From Leptospira venezuelensis (GTDB lineage: Bacteria; Spirochaetota; Leptospiria; Leptospirales; Leptospiraceae), in the NCBI RefSeq assembly GCF_002150035.1, contig NZ_NETS01000007.1, forward strand, positions 372,001-436,000: 64,000 nt of DNA, read 5' to 3'. Made by a program: the position numbers and the translations under genes. How positions within the stretch are numbered: position 1 is the first letter of the stretch; every line of letters begins with the position of its first letter. The notes under the pieces are model-generated. The model did no database searches and was not told where the DNA came from. It saw nothing but the letters and a program-made list of their open reading frames with translations. Below are positions 51,425 through 60,492 of this stretch, piece by piece.

Positions 51425-52885
51425 GTGATCTTTCCCACACTTGAATTTTTTCTTTTTTTCTCTTTCGTATTTATAACACATTGGTACGTTTTACCGGCCC
51501 TTATTCCGGAGCCAAAACTACGCAAATCAATCATCCATATCTTCCTGCTCATCATGAGTTATATCTTCTATATGAGCTGGAACTGGAAATTTGGTGGATT
51601 AATCTTATTGTCCACAGTTATCGATTTCTTCTTAGCTGATTTGATCTTTGAATCCCAAGACCAAGTTTTCCGCAAAAGAATGATCGTAATCAGCTTGGTG
51701 CTGAACCTTGTATTCATTTTAGGATTTTTTAAATATTATGGATTCTTGAGTGAGAATCTGAATGTATTCTTACACACTTTAGGTTTTCCAAGTTTATTCC
51801 CTGTTCTTAAAATAGTTCTCCCGGTAGGGATTTCCTTTTATACATTCCAGAGTTTGAGTTATACGATAGATGTGTACAGAGGTGCGATTCCTTCTGAAAA
51901 AAACTTCATTAGATTTGCATTATTTGTTTCCTTCTTCCCTCAATTGGTAGCGGGACCTATCGTTACAGCGAAAAGTTTTTTGCCTCAATTACAAACAGAG
52001 AAGAAGATAGAAGATATCCCTTTTAGAAAGGCCATTCGTTATTTTCTAATGGGTTATTTTAAGAAGGTTGTATTATCGGATAATATTTCTCCGATTGCGG
52101 ACCTGATCTTTAAAAATCCGGATGCTTATTCTACAGAAGCACTATGGTTAGGCGCATTTCTTTTTTGGGTGCAGGTTTATTGCGATTTTAGCGGTTACAC
52201 TGATATGGCATATTCTGCGGCTCTTCTCTTAGGTTATGAGCTTCCCGAGAACTTTAGAATGCCGTACATTTCTCAATCCGTTACGGAACATTGGAGAAGA
52301 TGGCATATAACTCTTTCTACTTGGCTCAGAGATTATGTATATATTTCCTTAGGTGGAAATCGTGTAGGGCTTGTAAGACATAGGTTTAATGTTTGGTTCA
52401 CAATGTTCGTGGGAGGGATTTGGCATGGAGCCAATTGGACCTTCCTTATCTGGGGTTCTATCCAGGGCGGATTTCTATTAGTAGAATCTGTATTAAAAGA
52501 ATGGAAAGCGAAATGGTTCCCGAACCTAACAATTTCAGACTCCTGGGATAAGGCATTAACTCCTGTTAGAGTTTTATATGCGAGCTCGGTTGCGGTTACC
52601 TTTGGAGTGATTTTCCGATCCGCAAATATAGAATCTGCTCTGAAAATGATACATGGAATGTATGTGTATCAAAGCGGAGAACTTAGGCCTTATATGTTAA
52701 AGCAAGGTATCCCTGCGATACTCTGTGTGATCATTGGACATTATATTGGTTGGCTTGTTTACGAAAAAGGAAAGGAGTTCAAGATCCCTGTCTGGCTAGA
52801 ATTTTCTCTTTATCCTTTGATCGCATTTTGTTTTGCGATCTTAAGTCCAGACGGAGAGATTCCTTTTATCTACTTCGACTTCTGA
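51425..52885 (+). CDS. MBOAT O-acyltransferase (AlgI/DltB-like)
   Basis: Polytopic membrane acyltransferase of 486 aa with ten or more helices. The MBOAT signature is clear: PVGISFYTFQSLSYTIDVYR, SFFPQLVAGPI, EHWRRWHITLSTWLRDYVYI and GIWHGANWTFLIWG with the catalytic His. AlgI-like members pass acyl groups across the inner membrane to sugars of exopolysaccharides or to other surface molecules; the acceptor here is unknown. No SGNH/AlgJ-type partner is adjacent. GTG start at 51425. A PilZ gene follows after 55 bp. Confidence 0.9.
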   Translation: MIFPTLEFFLFFSFVFITHWYVLPALIPEPKLRKSIIHIFLLIMSYIFYMSWNWKFGGLILLSTVIDFFLADLIFESQDQVFRKRMIVISLVLNLVFILGFFKYYGFLSENLNVFLHTLGFPSLFPVLKIVLPVGISFYTFQSLSYTIDVYRGAIPSEKNFIRFALFVSFFPQLVAGPIVTAKSFLPQLQTEKKIEDIPFRKAIRYFLMGYFKKVVLSDNISPIADLIFKNPDAYSTEALWLGAFLFWVQVYCDFSGYTDMAYSAALLLGYELPENFRMPYISQSVTEHWRRWHITLSTWLRDYVYISLGGNRVGLVRHRFNVWFTMFVGGIWHGANWTFLIWGSIQGGFLLVESVLKEWKAKWFPNLTISDSWDKALTPVRVLYASSVAVTFGVIFRSANIESALKMIHGMYVYQSGELRPYMLKQGIPAILCVIIGHYIGWLVYEKGKEFKIPVWLEFSLYPLIAFCFAILSPDGEIPFIYFDF

Positions 52886-52940
52886 AAAAAGTAAAAAGCT
52901 GGACACTTGCCGAATTCGTTTCTAATTTGAACCCTTATCG

Positions 52941-53294
52941 ATGAGTGAGCCTGATCAAAAACCTAGGAGTCCCAGATTTTATCCCAGAGATTTCGACGAG
53001 TACATCGTGCAGGTGGATTCTGGGCTCATCACGTTAGAAGGTAAACTCGGTAATATTTCCGAATCCGGTATTTGTATTTTAATGAGCGGAGAAGATTTGC
53101 CAGGCTCGATTCCAATCGAAGGTTCCGTCATTGAAAGAAAGACTGGCAAACGTTTAGAATTTTTAGGGGACGTAGTTTGGAAGATCCCAAAGCAGGTCGA
53201 CTCCAAACGAAAGTTCTTATACGGGATACGTTTTAGAGATGCTTTAGAACTGACAGAGTCTCTCATACTCATCAATCTTTCCTTAGAAGGTTAA
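52941..53294 (+). CDS. PilZ-domain protein
   Basis: Single PilZ domain of 117 aa, a c-di-GMP receptor. The ligand motif is present in modified form: RxxxR as RSPRFYPRDF near the N-terminus and NISESGICILM in place of the usual DxSxxG. A C-terminal strand segment has FLYGIRFRDALEL. Located 55 bp after the MBOAT gene on the same strand, it could adjust surface polysaccharide acylation by c-di-GMP; this is inference from position. No clear ribosome site before ATG 52941. Confidence 0.82.
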   Translation: MSEPDQKPRSPRFYPRDFDEYIVQVDSGLITLEGKLGNISESGICILMSGEDLPGSIPIEGSVIERKTGKRLEFLGDVVWKIPKQVDSKRKFLYGIRFRDALELTESLILINLSLEG

Positions 53295-53391
53295 AATCCT
53301 AGAATCTCTCATACGTAAGTGCAAACTTCCTTACGTCATATTTTTATTGCAAAGGCCGGCAAAGAGCCTACCTATGTCGTAAAGGCTTCTA

Positions 53392-53994
53392 ATGATCGAA
53401 ACCGATAATCCTCAACGCAAACAAACCGTACGAGAAAAAGAAATCCAACTTCTAAAACGGATCAAAGAAGGGGATGATAAGGCATACATAGAGCTTACCG
53501 GCCCTTATAGGGAAAGATTATACAGAAAAGCTGTCTCCATGGTAAAAGATGGGGATGATGCAGAGGATATCGTCCAAGATGCACTGATCTCTGGATATCG
53601 CTCTATACGCAATTTTAGGGCTGAATCCGGGGTTTACACCTGGCTGTACCGTATCGTGGTCAATAAATCCAAGGACCTTCTGGCCAAAAGAAAGAGAGCC
53701 AGAGAGAATTCCATGGACGATTCGGAGTTCCAGGTCACTGACGATCGTATTAGCTTCGAAAAAAAAGTAGAACTTTCCGACGAGAGTAACTATCTAATCA
53801 ACAAAATAGGCGAACTCGAGGATATATATAAAGAAGTCATCGAGCTCCGGTATTTCGAGGAAATGTCCTATTCACAAATAGCTGAGATTCTCGGAACCAA
53901 TATCGGAACAGTCAAAAGCCGGCTCTTTAAGGCAAAGGAATTTTTGAAACATCTGATTATGAAGGATGGGAAGAGCGAAGGCTTTTTTAGGTAG
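53392..53994 (+). CDS. ECF-type RNA polymerase sigma factor
   Basis: Sigma factor of 200 aa with regions 2 and 4 only. Region 2 is DAEDIVQDALISGYRSIRNF with VYTWLYRIVVNKSKDLLAKR; region 4 is EDIYKEVIELRYFEEMSYSQ followed by IAEILGTNIGTVKSRLFKAK. About 30 residues before region 2 are extra. The next gene, 6 bp downstream, encodes a single-helix membrane protein in the position of an anti-sigma factor. Start ATG 53392 with AAAGG upstream. Target promoters cannot be deduced. Confidence 0.92.
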   Translation: MIETDNPQRKQTVREKEIQLLKRIKEGDDKAYIELTGPYRERLYRKAVSMVKDGDDAEDIVQDALISGYRSIRNFRAESGVYTWLYRIVVNKSKDLLAKRKRARENSMDDSEFQVTDDRISFEKKVELSDESNYLINKIGELEDIYKEVIELRYFEEMSYSQIAEILGTNIGTVKSRLFKAKEFLKHLIMKDGKSEGFFR

Positions 53995-54000
53995 TAAGGT

Positions 54001-54567
54001 ATGGAAAAACAAACAAGTAAACAACAGGGAACAAAGTTCGGATTCTCTTCTATTTTTCAGAAAGAAGATCCAGATCATGTTAAATTAGAAAACTCTCTGG
54101 TTCGAGCAGTATCAGAACTGCGAACGGAACAGATGAAGGATATCAACCTCTCCAAGGACTTTGATCTTCGACTTTCGAATTTACTCAAAGATGTTCGCTT
54201 CGACGAAGAGACCTCTTGGTCCAAGTTCTCCCGCAGTTTTGTTTGGAACCGCTCCTTCCAATACTCCCTCAGCGCAGCTCTCGCAATCTTAGTTCTCGCA
54301 GTTACAGTAGGTCGTTTTTCTTCTTCCAATGAAACAAGTTTGGCAGAAAGATCCGGAACTCTCACTGTAGGCGAAGATCGTGAGTTCGTGGATCTGCCAT
54401 CTTCTGCAAGAGTGGACGTTGATTTGAATTCACGTCATCTACTTGAGATTTCCAAAAATCCCCAAGCTCATAAGACCTTAGGTTCTTTAGAGCAATACTT
54501 TATTGAAAAAGGTGATTATAGAACTGCTCAAGAAATCCACCACGTTCTGGAATCTACTAGCAAATAA
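54001..54567 (+). CDS. Probable membrane anti-sigma factor
   Basis: Protein of 188 aa: a cytoplasmic N-terminal 90 residues rich in charged helix (KLENSLVRAVSELRTEQMKD), one membrane helix (SLSAALAILVLAVTVGRF) and an extracytoplasmic C-terminus of about 75 residues. Position directly after an ECF sigma gene (6 bp) and the topology fit an anti-sigma factor that holds the sigma factor at the membrane. The zinc-binding HxxxCxxC motif is absent. The assignment is by context, without family recognition. Confidence 0.68.
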   Translation: MEKQTSKQQGTKFGFSSIFQKEDPDHVKLENSLVRAVSELRTEQMKDINLSKDFDLRLSNLLKDVRFDEETSWSKFSRSFVWNRSFQYSLSAALAILVLAVTVGRFSSSNETSLAERSGTLTVGEDREFVDLPSSARVDVDLNSRHLLEISKNPQAHKTLGSLEQYFIEKGDYRTAQEIHHVLESTSK

Positions 54568-54571
54568 TTCT

Positions 54572-55633
54572 CTACTGAGATAATGTTGCGGTTCTTAATT
54601 CTTCGAATAAGACCGCAACAAGTTTACCGGCCTTCATTTCCCTGATTAATTCTATTCCTTGCCCTGACCAAAGAGATAAGAAGTCGGATATCCCGAGTTC
54701 TGCAGATCTTTTTCGGATATCTCTTGTGAAAGCATTTTGAGCTGGAAAAGGTAGAATCAGCTGATCCTCCATTTCTTTCATAAATCTATTTTCTAAACCT
54801 CTTGCGATCCTTCCTGAAAATACTCGAGTGGTCCTTGTTTTGCGATTTTTAGAGACCAATGCTTCTCTATAAGGTTTAGAAGTTCCAGCTTCCTCACATA
54901 ATAAAAATGCTGTGCCTAGTTGTGCGGCACTTGCACCCAGCGCAAGGACTGCTGCGATTCCTGCACCATCCATAATTCCACCAGCAGCAATCACTGGGAT
55001 TTTCAGTTTTCGTACCAAGCTTCTTACCAGGGGAAATAATCCTATCCCGGAATCTTCTTCATCTGCGGAGAAGATTCCACGATGTCCACCAGCTTCTATA
55101 CCTTGCGCCACGAGCCAATCTACACCACTTTCTTCCGCTAATATCGCTTCTTCCAATGTGGTAGCGGTTCCGCAGGTAATAATACGATTCTTTTTACATT
55201 CTTTGATGTAAGAAGAAGTTAAAAGTCCGAAAGTAAAACTGAATACCTCAGGTCTTTGACTTAGCATTGTTTCGAATTGCTGATCAAAATCGAGTGCGTA
55301 AGGAGGAGTAAGTTTGGGGGAAGGAACTCCTAACTCTTCTCTGTATATTTTTGTAGCCTCGATTGCCAGATCCATTTCTTCTCCGCTGATTTCAGGTGTT
55401 TTTACAGGAACGAATAGATTTACTGCGATTGGTTTGGATGTAAGGCTTCTTGTTTTTTGGATGATCTGAGCGATCTGTTCAGGTGTTTCATAGGCAAGCC
55501 CCAAAGATCCAAGTGCGCCTGCATTTGAGACTGATGCGATCAATTCAGGAGTGGAAGGACCTCCCGCTAAGGGAGATAGTATCAATGGACCTTTTAGACC
55601 CAGAGCTTTAATAATCTGATTTTCGAGAGCCAA
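54572..55633 (-). CDS. Nitronate monooxygenase-family flavoprotein
   Basis: FMN-dependent TIM-barrel enzyme of 353 aa, related to 2-nitropropane dioxygenase and NADH:quinone reductases. Visible: ILSPLAGGPSTPELIASVSN, NAGALGSLGLAY, the catalytic-His motif QGIEAGGHRG, VIAAGGIMDGAGIAAVLALGASAAQLGTAF split over the phosphate site, and a C-terminal helix. Members oxidise nitronates; other activities exist in the family. It converges on the anti-sigma gene with only 4 bp between stops. Confidence 0.88.
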   Translation of the reverse strand: MALENQIIKALGLKGPLILSPLAGGPSTPELIASVSNAGALGSLGLAYETPEQIAQIIQKTRSLTSKPIAVNLFVPVKTPEISGEEMDLAIEATKIYREELGVPSPKLTPPYALDFDQQFETMLSQRPEVFSFTFGLLTSSYIKECKKNRIITCGTATTLEEAILAEESGVDWLVAQGIEAGGHRGIFSADEEDSGIGLFPLVRSLVRKLKIPVIAAGGIMDGAGIAAVLALGASAAQLGTAFLLCEEAGTSKPYREALVSKNRKTRTTRVFSGRIARGLENRFMKEMEDQLILPFPAQNAFTRDIRKRSAELGISDFLSLWSGQGIELIREMKAGKLVAVLFEELRTATLSQ

Positions 55634-55670
55634 GACAATTCTCCCTGCGCCTACCTATTGCAGGCTTTTA

Positions 55671-56606
55671 TTAGACCTTCAATCTTTTATGATATAAGTT
55701 CGGATCTAAAGAATCCAGGATACGTTTAGCTTCCCCGGCCACTTCTCCGTAAAGAATAGAAGTTCTGGAGTCGAGCAGAGCACAGCAGAGTTGGATCATT
55801 CTACACTTTACTTTAAATTCGGTCCCACCTTTACGTAGTCCCAAAGAATCTCTCAATCTAAATAATTCGGAGCGATATGCTTCTAATTCCTTATCATTCA
55901 TCTTGCGAATCTCTTTGAATACTCCTCTTTCGAGAAGAAGAACGGGTAACGCTTCTTTCAGTTCAGCTTCTTCTTTAAATTCTTCTCTTAGGATTTGGAT
56001 AGCGGAGAAGATAGGCTCTGAACGAACAGATTCCAGTCGTATAGCGCTCGGTTCTTTTAAAAAAGCTTCTCTATAAAGTAGGAGCCCTTGCGAATGTTGT
56101 CCGCTCAGATACGTACATTCTGCTCTGAAAAACAGTAACTCAGGGGAAAATCTTTCTAGCCCAGAAGAATCTCGTAACACTTCTGAGGCAAGATCCGTAT
56201 CTTCTGCAAGTAAGAGCCTATATGCAAGTTCTGCGATCAGTCCCGGAGAAAGTGATTGTATACCTTCTTTTCTGAGAGCGATACGGACTTGGTCTGTAGT
56301 TTCTTGTAGGATAGAACCCATCGCGGAATGATAAGAGAGTTCTTTTGGAAATGATTTACTTGTATAAATTGAATCGAAGTCTTTTAGGAATTCCAATAGA
56401 AGTCCCGTTCTTTCTCTTCCTTCTTTTGTAAGATGGATCCGATCTATTCTGTGATCCCAGAAAGAAGAAATATAAAACCCCGAGGCAAACTCGGGGTTTT
56501 CCGGATCTTCTTCCAATAAGGAGTCGAATATGTTTCGAGAGAGTTCAAACTCTCCTTCGGATAAATGTTTTATCGCTTCTTCGTACTTCCTGTCTTGGTC
56601 CATCAA
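55671..56606 (-). CDS. Hypothetical helical (TPR-like) protein downstream of hpf
   Basis: Soluble protein of 311 aa. The N-terminal 40 residues (YEEAIKHLSEGEFELSRNIF) look like a TPR unit, and further helical hairpins (ELLFFRAECTYLSGQHSQGL) suggest a TPR-type scaffold. No signal, membrane helix or catalytic motif is seen. Its start overlaps the hpf stop by 4 bp (ATGA type), so it is translationally coupled to the ribosome hibernation gene; a role in that process is possible but unproven. Confidence 0.65.
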   Translation of the reverse strand: MMDQDRKYEEAIKHLSEGEFELSRNIFDSLLEEDPENPEFASGFYISSFWDHRIDRIHLTKEGRERTGLLLEFLKDFDSIYTSKSFPKELSYHSAMGSILQETTDQVRIALRKEGIQSLSPGLIAELAYRLLLAEDTDLASEVLRDSSGLERFSPELLFFRAECTYLSGQHSQGLLLYREAFLKEPSAIRLESVRSEPIFSAIQILREEFKEEAELKEALPVLLLERGVFKEIRKMNDKELEAYRSELFRLRDSLGLRKGGTEFKVKCRMIQLCCALLDSRTSILYGEVAGEAKRILDSLDPNLYHKRLKV

Positions 56607-56890
56607 TGAGCGGCTTTTTTGTCGTGATGTTTACTTACTTGTTTTACGATCTTATCTTCTAAACCGTCTATACAGGAATAAATATCTTTGTCTTCATGTT
56701 GTGCGTTAAATTTACTTCCGTCAGCAGCTAAATTCAAATTCGCGCTGATTAATCCATGCACCTGTTCGAATGAAATTTCCATCGAAACTAACTTTTGTAT
56801 ATATTTAGAGACTCGTTCTAATTTTTTTTCGGCATAATCTTCTGCCGTTCCGGAATGATCTAAGTTTTTCCAATTAAAAACGATTTTCAT
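56603..56890 (-). CDS. hpf: Short ribosome hibernation promoting factor
   Basis: HPF/RaiA-family protein of 95 aa, which binds the 30S subunit near the mRNA channel and helps form inactive ribosomes in stationary phase. Recognisable are NWKNLDHSGTAEDYAEKKLE, ISANLNLAADGSKFNAQHED and DIYSCIDGLEDKIVKQVSKH. It lacks the C-terminal dimerisation domain of long HPF. It is probably the promoter-proximal gene of a two-gene unit with the helical protein that overlaps it by 4 bp. Confidence 0.85.
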   Translation of the reverse strand: MKIVFNWKNLDHSGTAEDYAEKKLERVSKYIQKLVSMEISFEQVHGLISANLNLAADGSKFNAQHEDKDIYSCIDGLEDKIVKQVSKHHDKKAAH

Positions 56891-57056
56891 GTAAAGCCTC
56901 CGCTATTTCTATTTTTATGGCTTCTCAAAGTTTTATCATAGCACGAATGCGGATCAGAAAAAACTAAAGAAACGTATTTTTGGACGGGAAAGAAAGGGAG
57001 TCATCCCAACCCAGGAATTCCTGTAAGATTAGGATGGAAAAAATCAGAGTCAAATC

Positions 57057-57085
57057 AAAAAAAGCGCCCGCCCCGAAAGGGGCGG
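57057..57085 (-). terminator. Intrinsic terminator of the TPR gene
   Basis: Perfect seven-pair stem CCGCCCC (57068-57074) / GGGGCGG (57079-57085) closed by a GAAA tetraloop. On the minus strand it is followed by a T-rich tail (seven A on the plus strand, 57057-57063). It lies about 50 bp after the stop of the TPR gene. Confidence 0.85.
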
Positions 57086-57130
57086 ACCAGGGAAGTTAGA
57101 ACTAGAGATGGGATGATTTCCTAGCGTTTC

Positions 57131-57592
57131 TTAGTCCTTGTTTAGAGTCAGGCTTGGCTGTTTTGCAAAAGCCAGGCTACATGCTTCCTGGTATTTTTTA
57201 AGACCTTCTTCCTCTGCGTGAAGAGCGGAATCAAGGTCACCAATCTTTTGGTATACATGGATAACTTCTTTAATGTTCTCTAAGGCTTGGCAGGATTTGC
57301 CGAGACGGAATTCGGAGATTGATTTCAGATAAAGAACCAGAGCGTATCCAGAACTTTCTTTATCACCGATTTTTGATCTCACAGCCAGGGACTGATCGTA
57401 AAAAGCGATTGCACCTTCGTAGTCCCTTGTTTTTTGTTTTAGGCTACCAAGGGCAGTTAGCTTATTTGCCAGCTGGGTCTCTGTCTCCGGTGTGTAGTTC
57501 TTGAGCGAACTTTCGATCACGTTGGTTTCAGGTTCTGCATAAATTGCAGTGGAGATGCTTAAAATTAGGGCAATTTTAATTAATTTGTTCAT
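57131..57592 (-). CDS. Exported TPR protein
   Basis: Secreted protein of 153 aa: signal peptide KLIKIALILSISTAIYA with a normal cleavage site, then three TPR-type helix pairs (LGSLKQKTRDYEGAIAFYDQ; SISEFRLGKSCQALENIKEV). A small scaffold that probably binds a partner in the periplasm; the partner is unknown. A clear intrinsic terminator follows the gene. Monocistronic, with GGGAG before ATG 57592. Confidence 0.82.
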   Translation of the reverse strand: MNKLIKIALILSISTAIYAEPETNVIESSLKNYTPETETQLANKLTALGSLKQKTRDYEGAIAFYDQSLAVRSKIGDKESSGYALVLYLKSISEFRLGKSCQALENIKEVIHVYQKIGDLDSALHAEEEGLKKYQEACSLAFAKQPSLTLNKD

Positions 57593-57799
57593 CTTTTTAT
57601 CTCCCAGCCGAGGCTTTGTCTAATATAGTGCAAACGCCGTGCCAAGTTCCTGGGATTTTTTCGATTTTTTATTTTTCAAACCTGAAAATTTCCCGGAAAC
57701 CTGGCATAGAGTATATCTGGCAGATTTAAGGTTGTATATGGGGAGGGGCGTAAGGAGTTCCTTCCACCCTGTTAGGAAGGTATTAAGGCAGGATACGTT

Positions 57800-57874
57800 T
57801 CACACAGAGGTCACAGAGCACGCTGAGGGGAAAGTAGGCGAAATCGACTCCGTGGTCTCAGTGTTCTCCGTGCG
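57800..57874. repeat. CACGGAG-type imperfect hairpin repeat, copy 2
   Basis: Left arm CACACAGAGGTCACAGAGCA and right arm CTCCGTGGTCTCAGTGTTCT form an imperfect inverted repeat around a 20-base loop, like the elements at 32376 and 58700. It lies in the 309-bp gap between the TPR gene and the acyltransferase; I see no gene there. Confidence 0.6.
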
Positions 57875-57901
57875 AACTAAAAAGGCGGGAAAAAATGGAT
57901 T

Positions 57902-58612
57902 CTAAGAAATCGTTTCTGTTAGTTCTAAATCCTCATTTGGATCTGCTGATTTTTTAGCCTGTTCGAATGGGTATTTGAGATTTGTCAGGCTTGCGATCTC
58001 GTGCATACAATCGTGAAGGAAATCTTCATGGTCCATATCGGGCTCAAAATGTCTGAGTTTTCCAGCTCGGACTATAAAGCTGGTTCTACGTAAAAACCCT
58101 CTAGGTTTATATTCTAATCCCAGGCATAGAACCGCTAAAGGCTCTTCGGGCTTTCCCACTATGAATCTAAATCCACCCGGGCGGCCTTTTCCCATTTTAT
58201 AAGGAACGGTAGTCTGCTCCGGGAAGATCACGAGCATATTGCCTTCATTCAGTACCTTCTTCGCAAATAGCAGATCGTTTTTACTTTTTCGAGGTTCTTT
58301 TCTGTTGAGAGGGATTCCTCCGCATTTTAGAAAATAGTCCATAAAAATAGGGGCAGCGAGAGAATCTTTCATGATCGCCCAGATATCCATTCTTCTATGA
58401 TATAATGCTTTGGCTAGTCCCAGAGGAATATCATCATTCCTTTGGTGTTTGGAGAGTACCAGAACCTTTCCGGTTTGAGGTACATTTTCTAATCCATAAA
58501 CTTCTGTTTTATAAAATAAGGATCCGTAGAGTCTTCCGAACCAGCGCAATGCTTTTCTGGCTAATTTGGAACTTCCCGGATGGGGCTTTTGTACAGTGCT
58601 TTTTGATGACAT
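57902..58612 (-). CDS. 1-acyl-glycerol-3-phosphate acyltransferase-family protein
   Basis: PlsC-type acyltransferase of 236 aa, placing a fatty acid on a lysophospholipid or related acceptor at the inner membrane. The catalytic HX4D motif is present in VLSKHQRNDDIPLG, acceptor motif GGIPLNRKEPRKS follows, and FPEQTTVPYKMGKGRPG is in the usual later position (normally FPEGTR). The N-terminus is basic and contains a weak hydrophobic segment (WFGRLYGSLFYKT). The non-canonical PEQT in place of PEGT suggests an atypical acceptor. Start at 58612. Confidence 0.82.
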   Translation of the reverse strand: MSSKSTVQKPHPGSSKLARKALRWFGRLYGSLFYKTEVYGLENVPQTGKVLVLSKHQRNDDIPLGLAKALYHRRMDIWAIMKDSLAAPIFMDYFLKCGGIPLNRKEPRKSKNDLLFAKKVLNEGNMLVIFPEQTTVPYKMGKGRPGGFRFIVGKPEEPLAVLCLGLEYKPRGFLRRTSFIVRAGKLRHFEPDMDHEDFLHDCMHEIASLTNLKYPFEQAKKSADPNEDLELTETIS

Positions 58613-58699
58613 TGTTCTATATGAGAAAGAATCGTTGATAAGGTTGCAAGATATGAAGAGGATTTCTTTACATTTTTATTTCACACAGAGCTTGCATTG

Positions 58700-58760
58700 G
58701 CACGCAGAGGCGCGGAGCCGCAGAGTTTGATTTTCTCTGCGGCTTTGCGTCTCTGCGTGG
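58700..58760. repeat. CGCAGAG-type hairpin repeat, copy 3
   Basis: Left arm CACGCAGAGGCGCGGAGCCG (58701-58720) continues to CAGAG and pairs with the right arm CTCTGCGGCTTTGCGTCTCT (58735-58754) continuing to GCGTG, about 25 pairs with three mismatches and a nine-base loop. It is GC-rich and non-coding. Confidence 0.7.
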
Positions 58761-58789
58761 GATTGTTCTGCGACAAGGATCGAAGCGGA

Positions 58790-58872
58790 AATCCGGCGAC
58801 GCGCCATAGGGTGGTGCGGCGCTGATTGGAGCGTAGAGCCCGGCCCGAACGAAGTGAGTGGGTCGCCCAATC
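58790..58872. repeat. GC-rich block upstream of rnpB
   Basis: GC-rich stretch ending in the inverted repeat GATTGG (58824-58829) / CCAATC (58867-58872), with inner pieces GAGCCCGGCCCGAAC. It is not coding. It separates the hairpin repeat from RNase P RNA and could affect rnpB transcription; no promoter is recognised. Confidence 0.4.
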
Positions 58873-58919
58873 AAAGAAAATGATAGCATTTGGGCCGATT
58901 TTTTCTAAATTCGTAAATG

Positions 58920-59308
<389 letters not shown>

Positions 59309-59320
59309 CACTGACATTAT

Positions 59321-59920
59321 ATGAATTTAATAAATATGGAATGGTTCACAAAAGAAGCGCTCCTCGTTTTGTTACTTGGGTCTGCTTTTGCATTTTCTCT
59401 TACATATACATTCGAATATTTTATTAAACATACAGATAGACTTCAGCTTCAAAAGAATACAAAACGTTATTTAAGGCTTCCTATCTTTTATAGGTTCGCA
59501 GGTTTCTTTTTAATTTTACTCGTTCCAATTGTTCTTTTGGGAGATACTTATTTTATTTTTCAGAAGAATGGGGTATTCCACTTTCCTGATCCAATTTTGT
59601 GTTTAGTGTCTTTTCTCCTTTTTTTGATCGGGACTATACTTATACTCTATTGTAAAAATTATAAGATCATATTGGAGCAGGATGCGCTTTTGTCTAAAGG
59701 AGTTTTTCGAAAACATAAAAGGATGCTTTGGCGGGATATTCAATCTGTTCGATTTGAAAGATCTGCATTTTTTCTATCTGATGGTAAAGAAGAAATAGAA
59801 GTGGTGACTCTTTTGTCCGGGTTTGAAATTTTTATAGACGTACTTGAAAAATATCTCCCTCAAAAAATCGTAGAAAAAGCTCTAGAAAAGTATGAAATCT
59901 TTTTAAAGAAGCATCCTTGA
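59321..59920 (+). CDS. Membrane protein with C-terminal PH-like region
   Basis: Protein of 199 aa, not assigned to a named family. Three hydrophobic segments (LLLGSAFAFSLTYTFEYF; YRFAGFFLILLVPIVLLG; CLVSFLLFLIGTILILY) are followed by about 90 residues of strand-rich soluble sequence (YKIILEQDALLSKGVFRKHK, MLWRDIQSVRFERSAFFLSD) that resemble bacterial PH-like domains. It begins 12 bp after rnpB. Function unknown; the C-terminal overlap with the thioesterase frame is not used here. Confidence 0.65.
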   Translation: MNLINMEWFTKEALLVLLLGSAFAFSLTYTFEYFIKHTDRLQLQKNTKRYLRLPIFYRFAGFFLILLVPIVLLGDTYFIFQKNGVFHFPDPILCLVSFLLFLIGTILILYCKNYKIILEQDALLSKGVFRKHKRMLWRDIQSVRFERSAFFLSDGKEEIEVVTLLSGFEIFIDVLEKYLPQKIVEKALEKYEIFLKKHP

Positions 59921-60069
59921 AAAGCGTATTCTATTTAGGTATTAATGAGTTTACCGGGAGAAAGCGGAATTTTCGTTTAAGTATCTTGACTTCTCTCTGT
60001 GGACTTTATGTGAACTATGAAGATAATTCTTTCCTTTTCAGAATTTCTCCCTTCGATTTTTTTAGTACT

Positions 60070-60492
60070 ATGTCTAAACCGGAAAAATATCCATACAGCG
60101 TTCAGCAAAAAGTAGCCTGGGGAGATATGGATGCATTTGGTCATGTGAATAATGTGGTCTATGCAAGATATTTTGAAACTGCCAGGGCCTCTTATTTTGA
60201 TGATATGGGTCTTTGGGAATCTCCTCAAAAGCCTATGGAGGGTGGACCGGTCCTTACTCATATAGAAATGGATTATAGAAAGCAGGTTCGTTTTCCGGAG
60301 ACGATTGATATTTCCGTAAAATTGGAATCAGTTAAGAACAGATCTTTTTCGATCGTTTGTTCCATGTGGAATCAAGCAGGGGAATGCGTCTTGACTGGAA
60401 AAGCGGAACTGTTATGGTTTAATTTTTCTACTGGTAAACCGGTGGCGATTCCAGATGTCTACAAGGAACAATTCTTCCAACAAAACAAATGA
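60070..60492 (+). CDS. Hotdog-fold acyl-CoA thioesterase (4HBT family)
   Basis: Thioesterase of 140 aa. The family motif is clear: VAWGDMDAFGHVNNVVYARY, with the catalytic Asp in WGDMDAFGH. It also has MDYRKQVRFPETIDISVKLE and a C-terminal LLWFNFSTGKPVAIP. Members hydrolyse acyl-CoA; YbgC-like and medium-chain types share this pattern. ATG 60070 is chosen because the fold starts there; the open frame extends back to 59917 with residues not typical of the family. No ribosome site is obvious. Its end overlaps the following gene by 38 bp. Confidence 0.85.
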   Translation: MSKPEKYPYSVQQKVAWGDMDAFGHVNNVVYARYFETARASYFDDMGLWESPQKPMEGGPVLTHIEMDYRKQVRFPETIDISVKLESVKNRSFSIVCSMWNQAGECVLTGKAELLWFNFSTGKPVAIPDVYKEQFFQQNK

